Below the pieces are notes generated by a model. It had not been told where the DNA came from. It was given only the letters and a program-made list of their open reading frames with translations, and made no database searches. This document shows, in pieces, positions 6,572 through 13,803 of a DNA stretch of 13,803 nucleotides (position 1 is its first letter; every line of letters starts with the position of its first letter). Made by a program: the position numbers and the translations under genes. The stretch comes from Syntrophomonadaceae bacterium (GTDB taxonomy: Bacteria > Bacillota > Dethiobacteria > DTU022): assembly GCA_007127255.1 (NCBI GenBank), contig SKZS01000063.1:1-13803 (forward strand). Reading direction: 5' to 3'.

Positions 6572-7468
6572 TTGCAGGAACCCAACTTTAAGTCAATAAT
6601 GAACAATATCAGTGACGGTTTATATCTAGTTGACATTAACAGGGTAATTACTTTTTGGAATAAGACTGCAGAGAAAATTACCGGCTATGCGGCTGAAGAG
6701 GTTGTTGGAAAATCTTGCGCAGACAACATCCTGACCCATATTGATAGCGAAGGCAATGCGTTATGCACAGGTTTATGTCCCCTCGCAGAAACTATTGCCG
6801 ACGGCAATAGCCGCGAGGCAGAAGTTTACCTGCATCATAAAGACGGTCATAGAATTCCCGTATTGGTTCGTATAACTGCTATAACTGATAAAAACGGTAA
6901 AATAAGTGGCGGGATTGAACTATTTTCCGATATTAGCAACCGAGCTTCCAATGACTTGAGAATAAAAGAACTTGAAAAAATGGCTTTTCTGGATCACCTT
7001 ACCCAAATGGCTAACCGTCATTACCTGCAAAGAGAATTGGAAATAAGATTCGAAGAGTTTAAACGCTATGATTTACCTTTTGGAATCCTGCTGATAGATA
7101 TCGACCGCTTTAAGATGTTTAATGACAAATACGGTCATGATCTAGGTGATATTCTACTAAAAGCTGTTGCCAAAACCTGCGTAAACAATTCCCGCCCTTT
7201 TGATCTATACGGGCGGTGGGGTGGAGAGGAGTTTATTGGAATAATTCGTAATGTTAACCACTCTAACCTTAAATTTATCGCTAACAGGCTCAGGTTTTTG
7301 ATAGAAAATACATATGTATTTTATAATGAGGAAAAAATTCAGGTAACCGTCTCGATTGGCGCCACCTTAGCCCAGGCTGATGACAACGCTGATAGCATTA
7401 TAAAAAGAGCAGATAATCTTTTATATATCAGCAAAAACAAGGGAAGAAACCGGGCAACCGTAGGTTAA
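6572..7468 (+). CDS. PAS-GGDEF diguanylate cyclase
   Basis: This enzyme makes cyclic di-GMP from two GTP. From the preferred TTG start it has 298 residues, no membrane segment or signal peptide, and so is cytosolic. The PAS domain (about 5-120) carries three cysteines (C49, C65, C69) in a CxxxC-P-L context, seen in a recurring Firmicute PAS-GGDEF family. A short linker (130-140) leads to the GGDEF domain. That domain has metal-binding DIDRFK (D176, D178), an intact GGEEF active site (217-221) and an RPFD inhibitory I-site exactly 5 residues before it (208-211), so it should be active and product-inhibited. The TTG at 6572 has GGGGG at 6560-6564 with 7 nt spacing; a GTG at 6542, in frame, has no SD. 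It lies between phoR and pstS on the opposite strand. Confidence 0.93.
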   Translation: MQEPNFKSIMNNISDGLYLVDINRVITFWNKTAEKITGYAAEEVVGKSCADNILTHIDSEGNALCTGLCPLAETIADGNSREAEVYLHHKDGHRIPVLVRITAITDKNGKISGGIELFSDISNRASNDLRIKELEKMAFLDHLTQMANRHYLQRELEIRFEEFKRYDLPFGILLIDIDRFKMFNDKYGHDLGDILLKAVAKTCVNNSRPFDLYGRWGGEEFIGIIRNVNHSNLKFIANRLRFLIENTYVFYNEEKIQVTVSIGATLAQADDNADSIIKRADNLLYISKNKGRNRATVG

Positions 7469-7469
7469 T

Positions 7470-7496
7470 TGCCTGCTGTCTTCAACACAACAGGCA
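7470..7496. terminator. Weak hairpin between the convergent cyclase and phoR genes
   Basis: TGCCTGCTGT (7470-7479) and ACAACAGGCA (7487-7496) pair with one C-A mismatch around a 7-nt loop, just after the cyclase stop. No U-tract follows on either strand, so it is at best a weak bidirectional terminator or end-stabilising stem. Confidence 0.35.
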
Positions 7497-7527
7497 CTCC
7501 ACTCCTTACTACGAATAAAAACGGCAA

Positions 7528-9312
7528 TTATATAAGCGGAAGCGTGAAAGTGAAGATAGTGCCTTCATCTTGACGGCTTTGCAAAGAATAGGTCGCCCTG
7601 TGTGCTTCCATAATATGTTTTACAATCGATAATCCCAGCCCTGTTCCGCCACTTTTTCGTGAACGGGCCTTATCAACACGGTAAAATCTTTCAAATACAT
7701 ATGGCAGATCGGCATCGGGAATACCGGGGCCGTCATCAGCAACTTTTACTTCAGCATTACCATTTTTTTTAGCCAGGCTTACTTGGACCTTTCCGCCTTT
7801 CCTACCGTGCCTGATGCTGTTTTCCAGAACATTAATTATAGCCTGGCGCAACCATTCTGGATTGCCGACAACTTTAATATCTTCTTGAGGAAAGTTATTT
7901 GAAATAGTAACTCTCTGCTGTATCTTTAAATCATCTACCCTTAGCAATGCCTCATCAATTACTGCCTTTAAATCAACTGGTTCTTTTTTCACTAATCCCT
8001 TTTCATTTTCAATTTGTGCCAGATCTATCAGATCATCAAGCAGGGCTGACAACCTGCCGGTTTCCTTGTCAATGACTTGCAGGAATTCGGTTAGTTCTTG
8101 CCGGTTCAGGTTCTCATGGAGAATTGTTTCTGTATAACCGCGCACCGTTGTCAGGGGAGTCCGTAATTCATGAGAAATATTGGCCACAAAATCGCTGCGC
8201 ATTTTCTCCAAAGATCGCAGTTCAGTTGTTTCATGAAAAATTAGAAGTGCCCCGATTATTAAACCTTCTGAACCGAAAACAGGGATGATGTAAACATCGA
8301 GCACAGCTGCCCGTGGGTAATGCAGGTTGATTTCAACGGTTTTTGCTTCACCGTCAAGGCAGACAGCTTTGAGGTTTTCATTAAGTGTGTAATAACGAAT
8401 GACGTTTTGAAAGCTGTTGCCGACGGCTTTTCCGCTCTCCAGATCAAAGAGTTTTTCCGCTGCCGGGTTAATTAATTCTATGTTTTGTTCTTTATCAGAT
8501 AAAATAATCCCGCTGCTCATTGAAGACACTACGGTTTCAAGCTTGTTTTTCTCCCAGACCACCTGGTTCATCTTCTTGGACAGTGACCCACCCATTTCCC
8601 TAATATTAGAAGCAAGCTGGCCCAACTCATCCCGACTTTTTACCTTTATTTCCGGAGTAAAATTGCCGCCGGCAATAGCTCTTGCTGCAGCACTGATTTT
8701 TTCAATAGGACCGGTAATACGCTCAGATAAAAATACTGCTGCTGTCATTGACGCTATCGAAGAAATAAGTAAAACAACTATGATGAAAAAGACAAGATTT
8801 GACTGAGCCTCTTTAATTCCGGCCATGGACAGGGCCAGGCGGATCACTGCAGTTGAATTTATCTCTGAATTCGTTTCTGATCCACTGCTGATTGGTATCG
8901 CAAGGTAATACATTTCTTCATCCAGGGTAACACTGTAACGGGTGGAAACCCCTTTTTTCTTTTCCATTGCTTCGATAATTTCCGGGCGTGAACTATGGTT
9001 TTCCATCAAGACTGGATCCTCTGCCGAATCAGCCAGGACAGTACCGTCCGGCGCAACCAGGGTTAACCTAAAACCCAGCTCCTCACCAAGATTTTTACAA
9101 AGCTGATCCAACTCTGCGGGAGCAGCATCTCGCGCCAGCATCTCTTCTACCAGGGCCGCAGAAAGCCGAGCCTGATTATAAAGGTTTTCACGTAGTGTTT
9201 CCATGTAGTAGTTACTTAAAAACCAGATAAAAAAAATACCCATCAGCAAAACTATGACGGCGATAACAACCAGGTAAAATACTATCAGACGGCGGCGAAT
9301 ACCGCTGAACAA
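7528..9312 (-). CDS. phoR: Phosphate-regulon sensor histidine kinase PhoR
   Basis: This membrane histidine kinase controls PhoP according to phosphate supply. The 594 residues run: membrane segment 1 (about 9-32), an extracytoplasmic sensor domain (about 35-168), membrane segment 2 (about 172-195), HAMP (about 196-250), PAS (about 255-365), HisKA with FVANISHELRTPLTTVRGY (phospho-acceptor H381), and a HATPase domain with N-box ENSIRHG (N498), G1 DDGPGIP and G2 GGTGLGLSIVKHIME. All catalytic motifs are intact, and the sensor-HAMP-PAS order matches Gram-positive PhoR rather than the short E. coli type. The start is TTG at 9310-9312, with AGGAGG at 9322-9327 and 9 nt spacing. It follows phoP by 65 nt on the same strand. 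That gap holds a direct repeat TGTCAGTT (9327-9334 and 9344-9351) next to the ribosome binding site, meaning unknown. Confidence 0.94.
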   Translation of the reverse strand: MFSGIRRRLIVFYLVVIAVIVLLMGIFFIWFLSNYYMETLRENLYNQARLSAALVEEMLARDAAPAELDQLCKNLGEELGFRLTLVAPDGTVLADSAEDPVLMENHSSRPEIIEAMEKKKGVSTRYSVTLDEEMYYLAIPISSGSETNSEINSTAVIRLALSMAGIKEAQSNLVFFIIVVLLISSIASMTAAVFLSERITGPIEKISAAARAIAGGNFTPEIKVKSRDELGQLASNIREMGGSLSKKMNQVVWEKNKLETVVSSMSSGIILSDKEQNIELINPAAEKLFDLESGKAVGNSFQNVIRYYTLNENLKAVCLDGEAKTVEINLHYPRAAVLDVYIIPVFGSEGLIIGALLIFHETTELRSLEKMRSDFVANISHELRTPLTTVRGYTETILHENLNRQELTEFLQVIDKETGRLSALLDDLIDLAQIENEKGLVKKEPVDLKAVIDEALLRVDDLKIQQRVTISNNFPQEDIKVVGNPEWLRQAIINVLENSIRHGRKGGKVQVSLAKKNGNAEVKVADDGPGIPDADLPYVFERFYRVDKARSRKSGGTGLGLSIVKHIMEAHRATYSLQSRQDEGTIFTFTLPLI

Positions 9313-9377
9313 AGGTTTTTTCCTCCTGTCAGTTGTCTGTTAATGTCAGTTAATTAGAGTTTCTATTACAATAACTA

Positions 9378-10130
9378 TCATAAACTCTTAACAAACTTAT
9401 AGCCTACGCCGCGTACAGTTTCTATATATCGTGGACATGTCGGATCAGTTTCAACCTTTTGGCGCAGGTAACGGATATGGACATCAACCGTCCTGGTGTC
9501 AACCTCAACTTCATAACCCCAAACTTTATCCAATAACAAATCCCGGGTTAAAACTTTTCCCGCATTTTCCATTAATAGTTCTAAGAGTAAAAATTCCTTG
9601 TGAGTCAGAGTACGCTGCTCCCCACCGACAGTAACCTGGTGGCGTTCCGGGTAAAGGCTAATATCACCCAGGTTTAAAACTTTTTCTTTCAGATCTGCCT
9701 CTTGTGCTTCCATGGTACCTTCATCCTCGTCCCTGTCAAAACGCCTGAACATAGCCCTGACCCTGGCTACCAGTTCACGAACACTGAAAGGCTTTACCAT
9801 ATAATCATCGGCACCAAGTTCCAGCCCCAGGACCCTGTCTAGCTCTTCTTTTTTGGCGGACAGTATCATTATTGGTATTTTTGCCGTATTTTTCCCGGCT
9901 CTCAGGCGGCGGCAAACTTCAAGGCCATCCATTTCAGGCAGCATGATATCAAGGACAACCAGGTCCGGAGGGTTTTCATAAGCCAGCTCCAGGGCTTCCC
10001 TTCCGCTTCCCGTACCGGTAACCCGGTAGCCCTCCTTCTCCAGGTGGAAGGTTATCAGGCGGACAATATCTTCTTCATCTTCGACCACCAGGACATGACG
10101 TTTCAGCTCGTATTTCTCAGAACTGTTCAT
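9378..10130 (-). CDS. phoP: Phosphate-regulon response regulator PhoP (OmpR family)
   Basis: This response regulator binds Pho boxes once phosphorylated by PhoR. The 250 residues have a receiver domain (about 10-128) with acidic pocket EDEED (17-21), phospho-acceptor D61 in LVVLDIMLPEMDG, the switch residue S91 and K113 in VKPF. An acidic linker (about 132-147) follows, then an OmpR/PhoB winged helix (about 150-248) with LTHKEFLLLELLMENAGKVL and the recognition-helix region TRTVDVHIRYLRQKVE. The pairing with phoR and the nearby pst genes support the PhoP assignment over other OmpR-type regulators. The ATG at 10128-10130 is the only usable start, because an in-frame TGA lies five codons upstream, yet no Shine-Dalgarno sequence is visible. 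The extended -10 just upstream suggests leaderless expression. Confidence 0.93.
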   Translation of the reverse strand: MNSSEKYELKRHVLVVEDEEDIVRLITFHLEKEGYRVTGTGSGREALELAYENPPDLVVLDIMLPEMDGLEVCRRLRAGKNTAKIPIMILSAKKEELDRVLGLELGADDYMVKPFSVRELVARVRAMFRRFDRDEDEGTMEAQEADLKEKVLNLGDISLYPERHQVTVGGEQRTLTHKEFLLLELLMENAGKVLTRDLLLDKVWGYEVEVDTRTVDVHIRYLRQKVETDPTCPRYIETVRGVGYKFVKSL

Positions 10131-10136
10131 ATTTGC

Positions 10137-10145
10137 ATTGTATCA
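10137..10145 (-). promoter_or_regulatory. Extended -10 promoter of phoP, possibly giving a leaderless mRNA
   Basis: On the minus strand, TGATACAAT fits an extended -10 (TGn plus TACAAT). Only 6 nt separate it from the phoP ATG, so initiation would fall on or next to the start codon. There is no -35 match at 16-18 bp. An overlapping TATGAT (10142-10147) would still leave a leader of only about 5 nt. Confidence 0.5.
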
Positions 10146-10271
10146 TATTAGCACAATACAGCGGCTTTAAAGGTTCACTTAAGCTTTTTAGAATTTATAA
10201 GCAAATACAAGAACCTGAATCGATGTCATGTACAAACTACCTTGAAAATAAAACATTGTCTCTGTTCAACC

Positions 10272-10300
10272 TTGTCATTCCGCATATTAAGTGTTAAAAT
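10272..10300 (+). promoter_or_regulatory. Promoter of the pyruvate:ferredoxin oxidoreductase gene
   Basis: TTGTCA (10272-10277), a 17-bp spacer and TAAAAT (10295-10300), with a TG one base before the -10 (extended -10), give a strong sigma-A-type promoter. Transcription would start near 10307, leaving about 66 nt of leader before the TTG start. No Pho-box repeats are visible in the shared phoP-PFOR gap. Confidence 0.72.
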
Positions 10301-10372
10301 CAAGATGGTCAAATACGGAAGATTTTGTAAAATAAATCGTTTTCACAACACTTGTTTATGGAGGTGTCTTTA

Positions 10373-13300
10373 TTGACTAAGTTGATCGAAACAATGGATG
10401 GCAATACCGCTGCATCATATATCGCTTATGCTTTAAGTGATGTTGCAGCTATATATCCAATTACTCCGTCCTCACCAATGGCTGAGGTCTGTGATGAATG
10501 GGCTGCATATGGCCGAAAAAATATTTTCGGCCAAACTATGAGGGTTGCTACTATGCAATCTGAAGCCGGGGCAGCTGGAGCTGTACATGGATCACTGGTA
10601 ACCGGAGCGCTAACTACAACCTTTACTGCTTCGCAGGGTCTATTATTGAAAATCCCTAATATGTACAAGATTTCCGGCGAACTCTTACCTTCCGTATTCC
10701 ACGTTTCGGCAAGAGCGCTTTCAACACATGCCTTATCCATTTTTGGAGATCATTCCGATGTAATGGCCGCAAGGCAAACCGGTTTTGCTCTTGTCGCTTC
10801 CGGATCAATCCAGGAAGTTATAGACCTGGGTCTGGTATCACATTTAGCCACTTTGAAATCAAGAGTGCCATTTTTACACTTTTTTGACGGCTTTAGGACA
10901 TCACATGAAGTGCAAAAGATCGAACTGATTGATTATGAAGATATCAAAAATATTGTTGACTGGGATGCCATTAAAGCTTTTCGGGAACGTGCTCTTAGCC
11001 CGGAGAATCCCCACCAGCGAGGTACTGCCCAGAATCCGGACATCTATTTTCAGAACAGGGAAGCAGCAAACCGTTATTACCTGGAAACACCTGAACAGGT
11101 CGAGGCCGTTATGGAACAGGTCTATGAGCTAACCGGCCGTCGTTACAACCTTTTCGACTACTGCGGAGCACCTGATGCTGAATCTGTCGTAGTCTGCATG
11201 GGTTCTGCCTGCGAAACTGTAGAAGAGACCGTTAACTATCTAAACAAACAGGGAGACAAGGTAGGCTTGATCAAGGTTCGACTCTACAGGCCTTTTTCAA
11301 GAGAGCATTTTTTAGCAGCATTACCTGCTACCTGCAAAAAAATAGCCGTGCTCGATCGAACCAAGGAACCCGGTTCTCTCGGAGAACCTCTTTACCAGGA
11401 CATTTGTACAGCCTTAATGGAAGTTCAACAGACCCCGCTTATCATCGGCGGTCGCTATGGCTTAGGCTCAAAAGAATTTAACCCCTGCATGGCCAAAGCT
11501 GTTTTTGACAACCTGGACTCGGATCAACCTAAGAATCATTTTACAGTCGGAATCAACGATGATGTAACCCACACGTCACTCGAAGTACCCGAAAGCCTGT
11601 CGACTTCTCCTGAAGGCACTTACAGGGCCAAGTTTTATGGCCTCGGGGCTGACGGCACCGTTGGGGCTAATAAAAACAGCATTATTATTATCGGAAACAA
11701 TACCGACCAGTATGCGCAGGGATATTTCGTTTACGATTCGAAGAAATCAGGCGGGATAACCGTTTCTCACCTGCGCTTCGGCCCTACTGCAATTCAATCA
11801 ACCTATCAAATTGACCAGCCCGACTTTGTTGCCTGTCATAACCCGTCATTTGTCACCCGTTATGATATGCTAGATGGAATTGTAAATAACGGAATTTTCC
11901 TGCTTAACTCTGAATGGACCCTGGAAGAGATGGACGAACACCTTCCGGCTGAAATGAAGCAAACTATTGCCAGTAAGAATTTGAAGTTCTATAATATTGA
12001 TGCTTTCAAAATTGCCGGGGAAATAGGCCTCGGCGGAAGAATTAACGTTATTATGCAGGCTGCTTTCTTTAAACTATCAGAAGTTATTGAACCCGAGTTA
12101 GCCTTTAAAGAGATTGAAAAGATGATTGAGAAATCATACGGCAAAAAAGGCCCTGAGATAGTAGAAAAAAATGTCTCTGCTATTTACAAGGCGCTGGAAG
12201 CGCTTGAAGAAGTTGATTATCCTGAAAGCTGGGCTGAAGCAGACAAGGGCGCCACCTTCCAACCTGAAGACGCTCCACAATATGTCTGCGACACAATTTA
12301 CCCGATGATTGAACTTAAAGGCGACGAGCTTCCGGTAAGCGCTTTTAACCCAGACGGCACAGTCCCGACAGCAACAACCCGTTATGAGAAAAGGGGTATT
12401 GCCATTAAGGTGCCTGAATGGATACCTGAGAACTGTATCCAGTGCAACCAGTGCTCCTTTATCTGTCCGCATGCAGCGATAAGACCGTATGTAGCCCGCT
12501 CAGAAGATTTAAAAGGTGCTCCTGAAAGTTTTGTCACAATAGAAGGCAGCGGTAAAGATATTAAAGGGCTGCGCTACCGTATTCAGGTCACACCACTTGA
12601 CTGTACCGGCTGTGGAAACTGCGTCGATATCTGCCCCGCCAAACAAAATGCCCTGGAAATGAAACCGCTGGAAAACGTAAAAGATATCCAAGACGCTAAT
12701 TTCCGCTATGCTGAAAAACTTTCCGAGTTGGAGCTGGAGATAGCTCCTCATACCGTACGCGGCAGTCAGTTCCGAAAGCCTCTATTCGAGTTTTCGGGCG
12801 CCTGCGCCGGCTGCGGTGAAACTCCATACGTTAAAGTAATTACCCAGTTATATGGTAACCGCATGCTTATTGCCAATGCCACGGGCTGTTCTTCTATTTA
12901 CGGTGGCAACGCTCCAACGGTGCCCTACACTGTCGATAGTAAGGGCAGGGGACCGGCCTGGGCGAGTTCACTTTTTGAAGATAATGCAGAATTTGGCTAC
13001 GGTTATTCCCTGGCAGTAGTGCAGCTAAGGGCAAAGCTGGTCGAACAGGTTGAGCAAGTTATAGAAACCGCTATTTCAGAACCTTTAAAAATAGCTTTGC
13101 AAAATTGGCTTGAAGTTAAAGACCAGGGGGAAGCCTCTCTGAAAGCTGCTGATGAAATAAACGATTTGCTGGAAATGGAAAAACCTCAATCCGGCAATGA
13201 AGAACTTCTCAAACAAATAAAAGAAAAATCGGGGCTACTACCCAAACGATCCATCTGGATTTTTGGTGGAGACGGATGGGCATATGATATAGGCTTTGGC

Positions 13301-13803
13301 GGTCTCGATCATGTAATATCAACCGGCGCCGACGTCAATATCCTTGTAATGGATACCGAAGTTTACTCCAATACCGGTGGCCAGTCATCCAAGGCTACAC
13401 CAACCGGGGCCATTGCCAAGTTTGCAGCAGCAGGAAAAGATATGCGTAAAAAAGACCTTGGACTAATGGCAGTTACTTACGGTTATGTTTATGTTGCTAT
13501 GGTTTCAATGGGCGCAAATAAGAACCAGTTCATGAAAGCGCTTGTTGAAGCAGAATCTTATCCGGGTCCGTCTATTATCATTGCCTATTCACCCTGCATT
13601 GCTCATGGTATTGATATGAGCAAGAGTCAACGAGAAGGAAAATTGGCAGTTGAATCCGGCTACTGGCCGCTTTACCGGTATAACCCGCTGTTAGCTGAAG
13701 AGGGTAAAAACCCGTTTATTCTTGACTCCAAGGAACCAAAGGAAGACCTGAAAACATTCATGATGAATGAAGTGCGCTTCCGCGCTTTAACCAAAGAGTT
13801 TCC
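10373..13803 (+). CDS. nifJ: Pyruvate:ferredoxin (flavodoxin) oxidoreductase, C-terminus cut by window edge
   Basis: This single-chain enzyme reversibly turns pyruvate, CoA and oxidised ferredoxin into acetyl-CoA, CO2 and reduced ferredoxin, in the cytosol of anaerobes. The 1143 codons seen lack only about the last 30 of the usual 1170-1180. Substrate and cofactor residues fall at the positions known in Desulfovibrio africanus PFOR: T31 in YPITPSSPMAE, E64 and R114. Two ferredoxin-type 4Fe-4S motifs are C688-IQ-C691-NQ-C694-SFI-CP and C744-TG-C747-GN-C750-VDI-CP. The third cluster ligands are C811, C814, C839 and C1075 (SPCIAHG). Thiamine diphosphate is bound by GGDGWAYD (965-972) and TEVYSNTGGQ. 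The start is TTG with GGAGGTG at 10360-10366 and 6 nt spacing. It is divergent from phoP across 242 nt. The gene is intact with no frameshift. Confidence 0.97.
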   Translation, partial: MTKLIETMDGNTAASYIAYALSDVAAIYPITPSSPMAEVCDEWAAYGRKNIFGQTMRVATMQSEAGAAGAVHGSLVTGALTTTFTASQGLLLKIPNMYKISGELLPSVFHVSARALSTHALSIFGDHSDVMAARQTGFALVASGSIQEVIDLGLVSHLATLKSRVPFLHFFDGFRTSHEVQKIELIDYEDIKNIVDWDAIKAFRERALSPENPHQRGTAQNPDIYFQNREAANRYYLETPEQVEAVMEQVYELTGRRYNLFDYCGAPDAESVVVCMGSACETVEETVNYLNKQGDKVGLIKVRLYRPFSREHFLAALPATCKKIAVLDRTKEPGSLGEPLYQDICTALMEVQQTPLIIGGRYGLGSKEFNPCMAKAVFDNLDSDQPKNHFTVGINDDVTHTSLEVPESLSTSPEGTYRAKFYGLGADGTVGANKNSIIIIGNNTDQYAQGYFVYDSKKSGGITVSHLRFGPTAIQSTYQIDQPDFVACHNPSFVTRYDMLDGIVNNGIFLLNSEWTLEEMDEHLPAEMKQTIASKNLKFYNIDAFKIAGEIGLGGRINVIMQAAFFKLSEVIEPELAFKEIEKMIEKSYGKKGPEIVEKNVSAIYKALEALEEVDYPESWAEADKGATFQPEDAPQYVCDTIYPMIELKGDELPVSAFNPDGTVPTATTRYEKRGIAIKVPEWIPENCIQCNQCSFICPHAAIRPYVARSEDLKGAPESFVTIEGSGKDIKGLRYRIQVTPLDCTGCGNCVDICPAKQNALEMKPLENVKDIQDANFRYAEKLSELELEIAPHTVRGSQFRKPLFEFSGACAGCGETPYVKVITQLYGNRMLIANATGCSSIYGGNAPTVPYTVDSKGRGPAWASSLFEDNAEFGYGYSLAVVQLRAKLVEQVEQVIETAISEPLKIALQNWLEVKDQGEASLKAADEINDLLEMEKPQSGNEELLKQIKEKSGLLPKRSIWIFGGDGWAYDIGFGGLDHVISTGADVNILVMDTEVYSNTGGQSSKATPTGAIAKFAAAGKDMRKKDLGLMAVTYGYVYVAMVSMGANKNQFMKALVEAESYPGPSIIIAYSPCIAHGIDMSKSQREGKLAVESGYWPLYRYNPLLAEEGKNPFILDSKEPKEDLKTFMMNEVRFRALTKEF

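Noticed and set aside
7470..7496. Strong bidirectional terminator between the cyclase and phoR genes
   Set aside because: The stem has a mismatch and no U-tract on either strand, so I list it only as a weak hairpin.
9327..9351. Direct repeat TGTCAGTT before phoR as a second Pho box
   Set aside because: The copies are 17 bp apart, not 11-bp phased, and the single TTAACA between them has no phased partner.
10324..10348. Possible Rex site in the PFOR leader (TTGTAAAA ... TTTTCACAA)
   Set aside because: The half-sites are spaced about 6 bp too far apart for a Rex box and one lacks the G, so it does not fit the consensus.
10426..10740. Open frame of 104 codons on the minus strand within the PFOR gene, and similar ones at 12134-12472 and 12509-12751
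   Set aside because: They are antisense to an intact, motif-rich PFOR reading frame, have no recognisable domain, and are best explained as shadows of its codon usage.

Overview
The window reads as the chromosome of an anaerobic Gram-positive-type bacterium, most likely a member of the Bacillota (Clostridia or a relative). The evidence is strong AGGAGG-type ribosome binding sites, frequent TTG and GTG starts, a lipoprotein phosphate-binding protein, a PhoP/PhoR pair of the Bacillus/Clostridium type with TTAACA-like Pho-box repeats, and a single-chain pyruvate:ferredoxin oxidoreductase (PFOR). I cannot name genus or species from sequence alone.

Layout, left to right. Positions 1-868 (minus) hold a LacI/GalR-family repressor that runs off the left edge, with a consensus promoter whose spacer is filled by a palindromic operator. 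Positions 1149-1700 (minus) hold a KdsC-like HAD phosphatase. A strong intrinsic terminator at about 1724-1754 separates it from the phosphate operon. Positions 1802-6322 (minus) are the phosphate operon in the order pstS-pstC-pstA-pstB-phoU, with hairpins in the pstS-pstC and pstA-pstB gaps. Upstream of pstS lies an 11-bp-phased Pho box (6386-6435). Positions 6572-7468 (plus) hold a PAS-GGDEF diguanylate cyclase, divergent from pstS and convergent with phoR. Positions 7528-9312 and 9378-10130 (minus) are phoR and phoP. From 10373 to the right edge (plus) is a nearly complete PFOR gene.

How it works together: PhoR senses phosphate limitation, probably through PstSCAB and PhoU. It phosphorylates PhoP, which is expected to bind the direct repeats upstream of pstS and switch on the high-affinity phosphate ABC transporter. 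The diguanylate cyclase is embedded in this locus with an intact catalytic motif and I-site, and shares the pstS regulatory gap, which raises the possibility of a phosphate/c-di-GMP link. PFOR and the LacI-type repressor belong to central carbon metabolism and its control, and are probably only neighbours.

Nothing here is a clearly new system. The most unusual points are the cyclase inside the pho locus, a phoP start codon with no Shine-Dalgarno sequence that lies where its promoter should initiate (possible leaderless mRNA), a hairpin that would bury the pstB ribosome binding site, and a near-perfect Rex-box-like palindrome upstream of the LacI gene. I saw no tRNA, rRNA, CRISPR array or mobile element.
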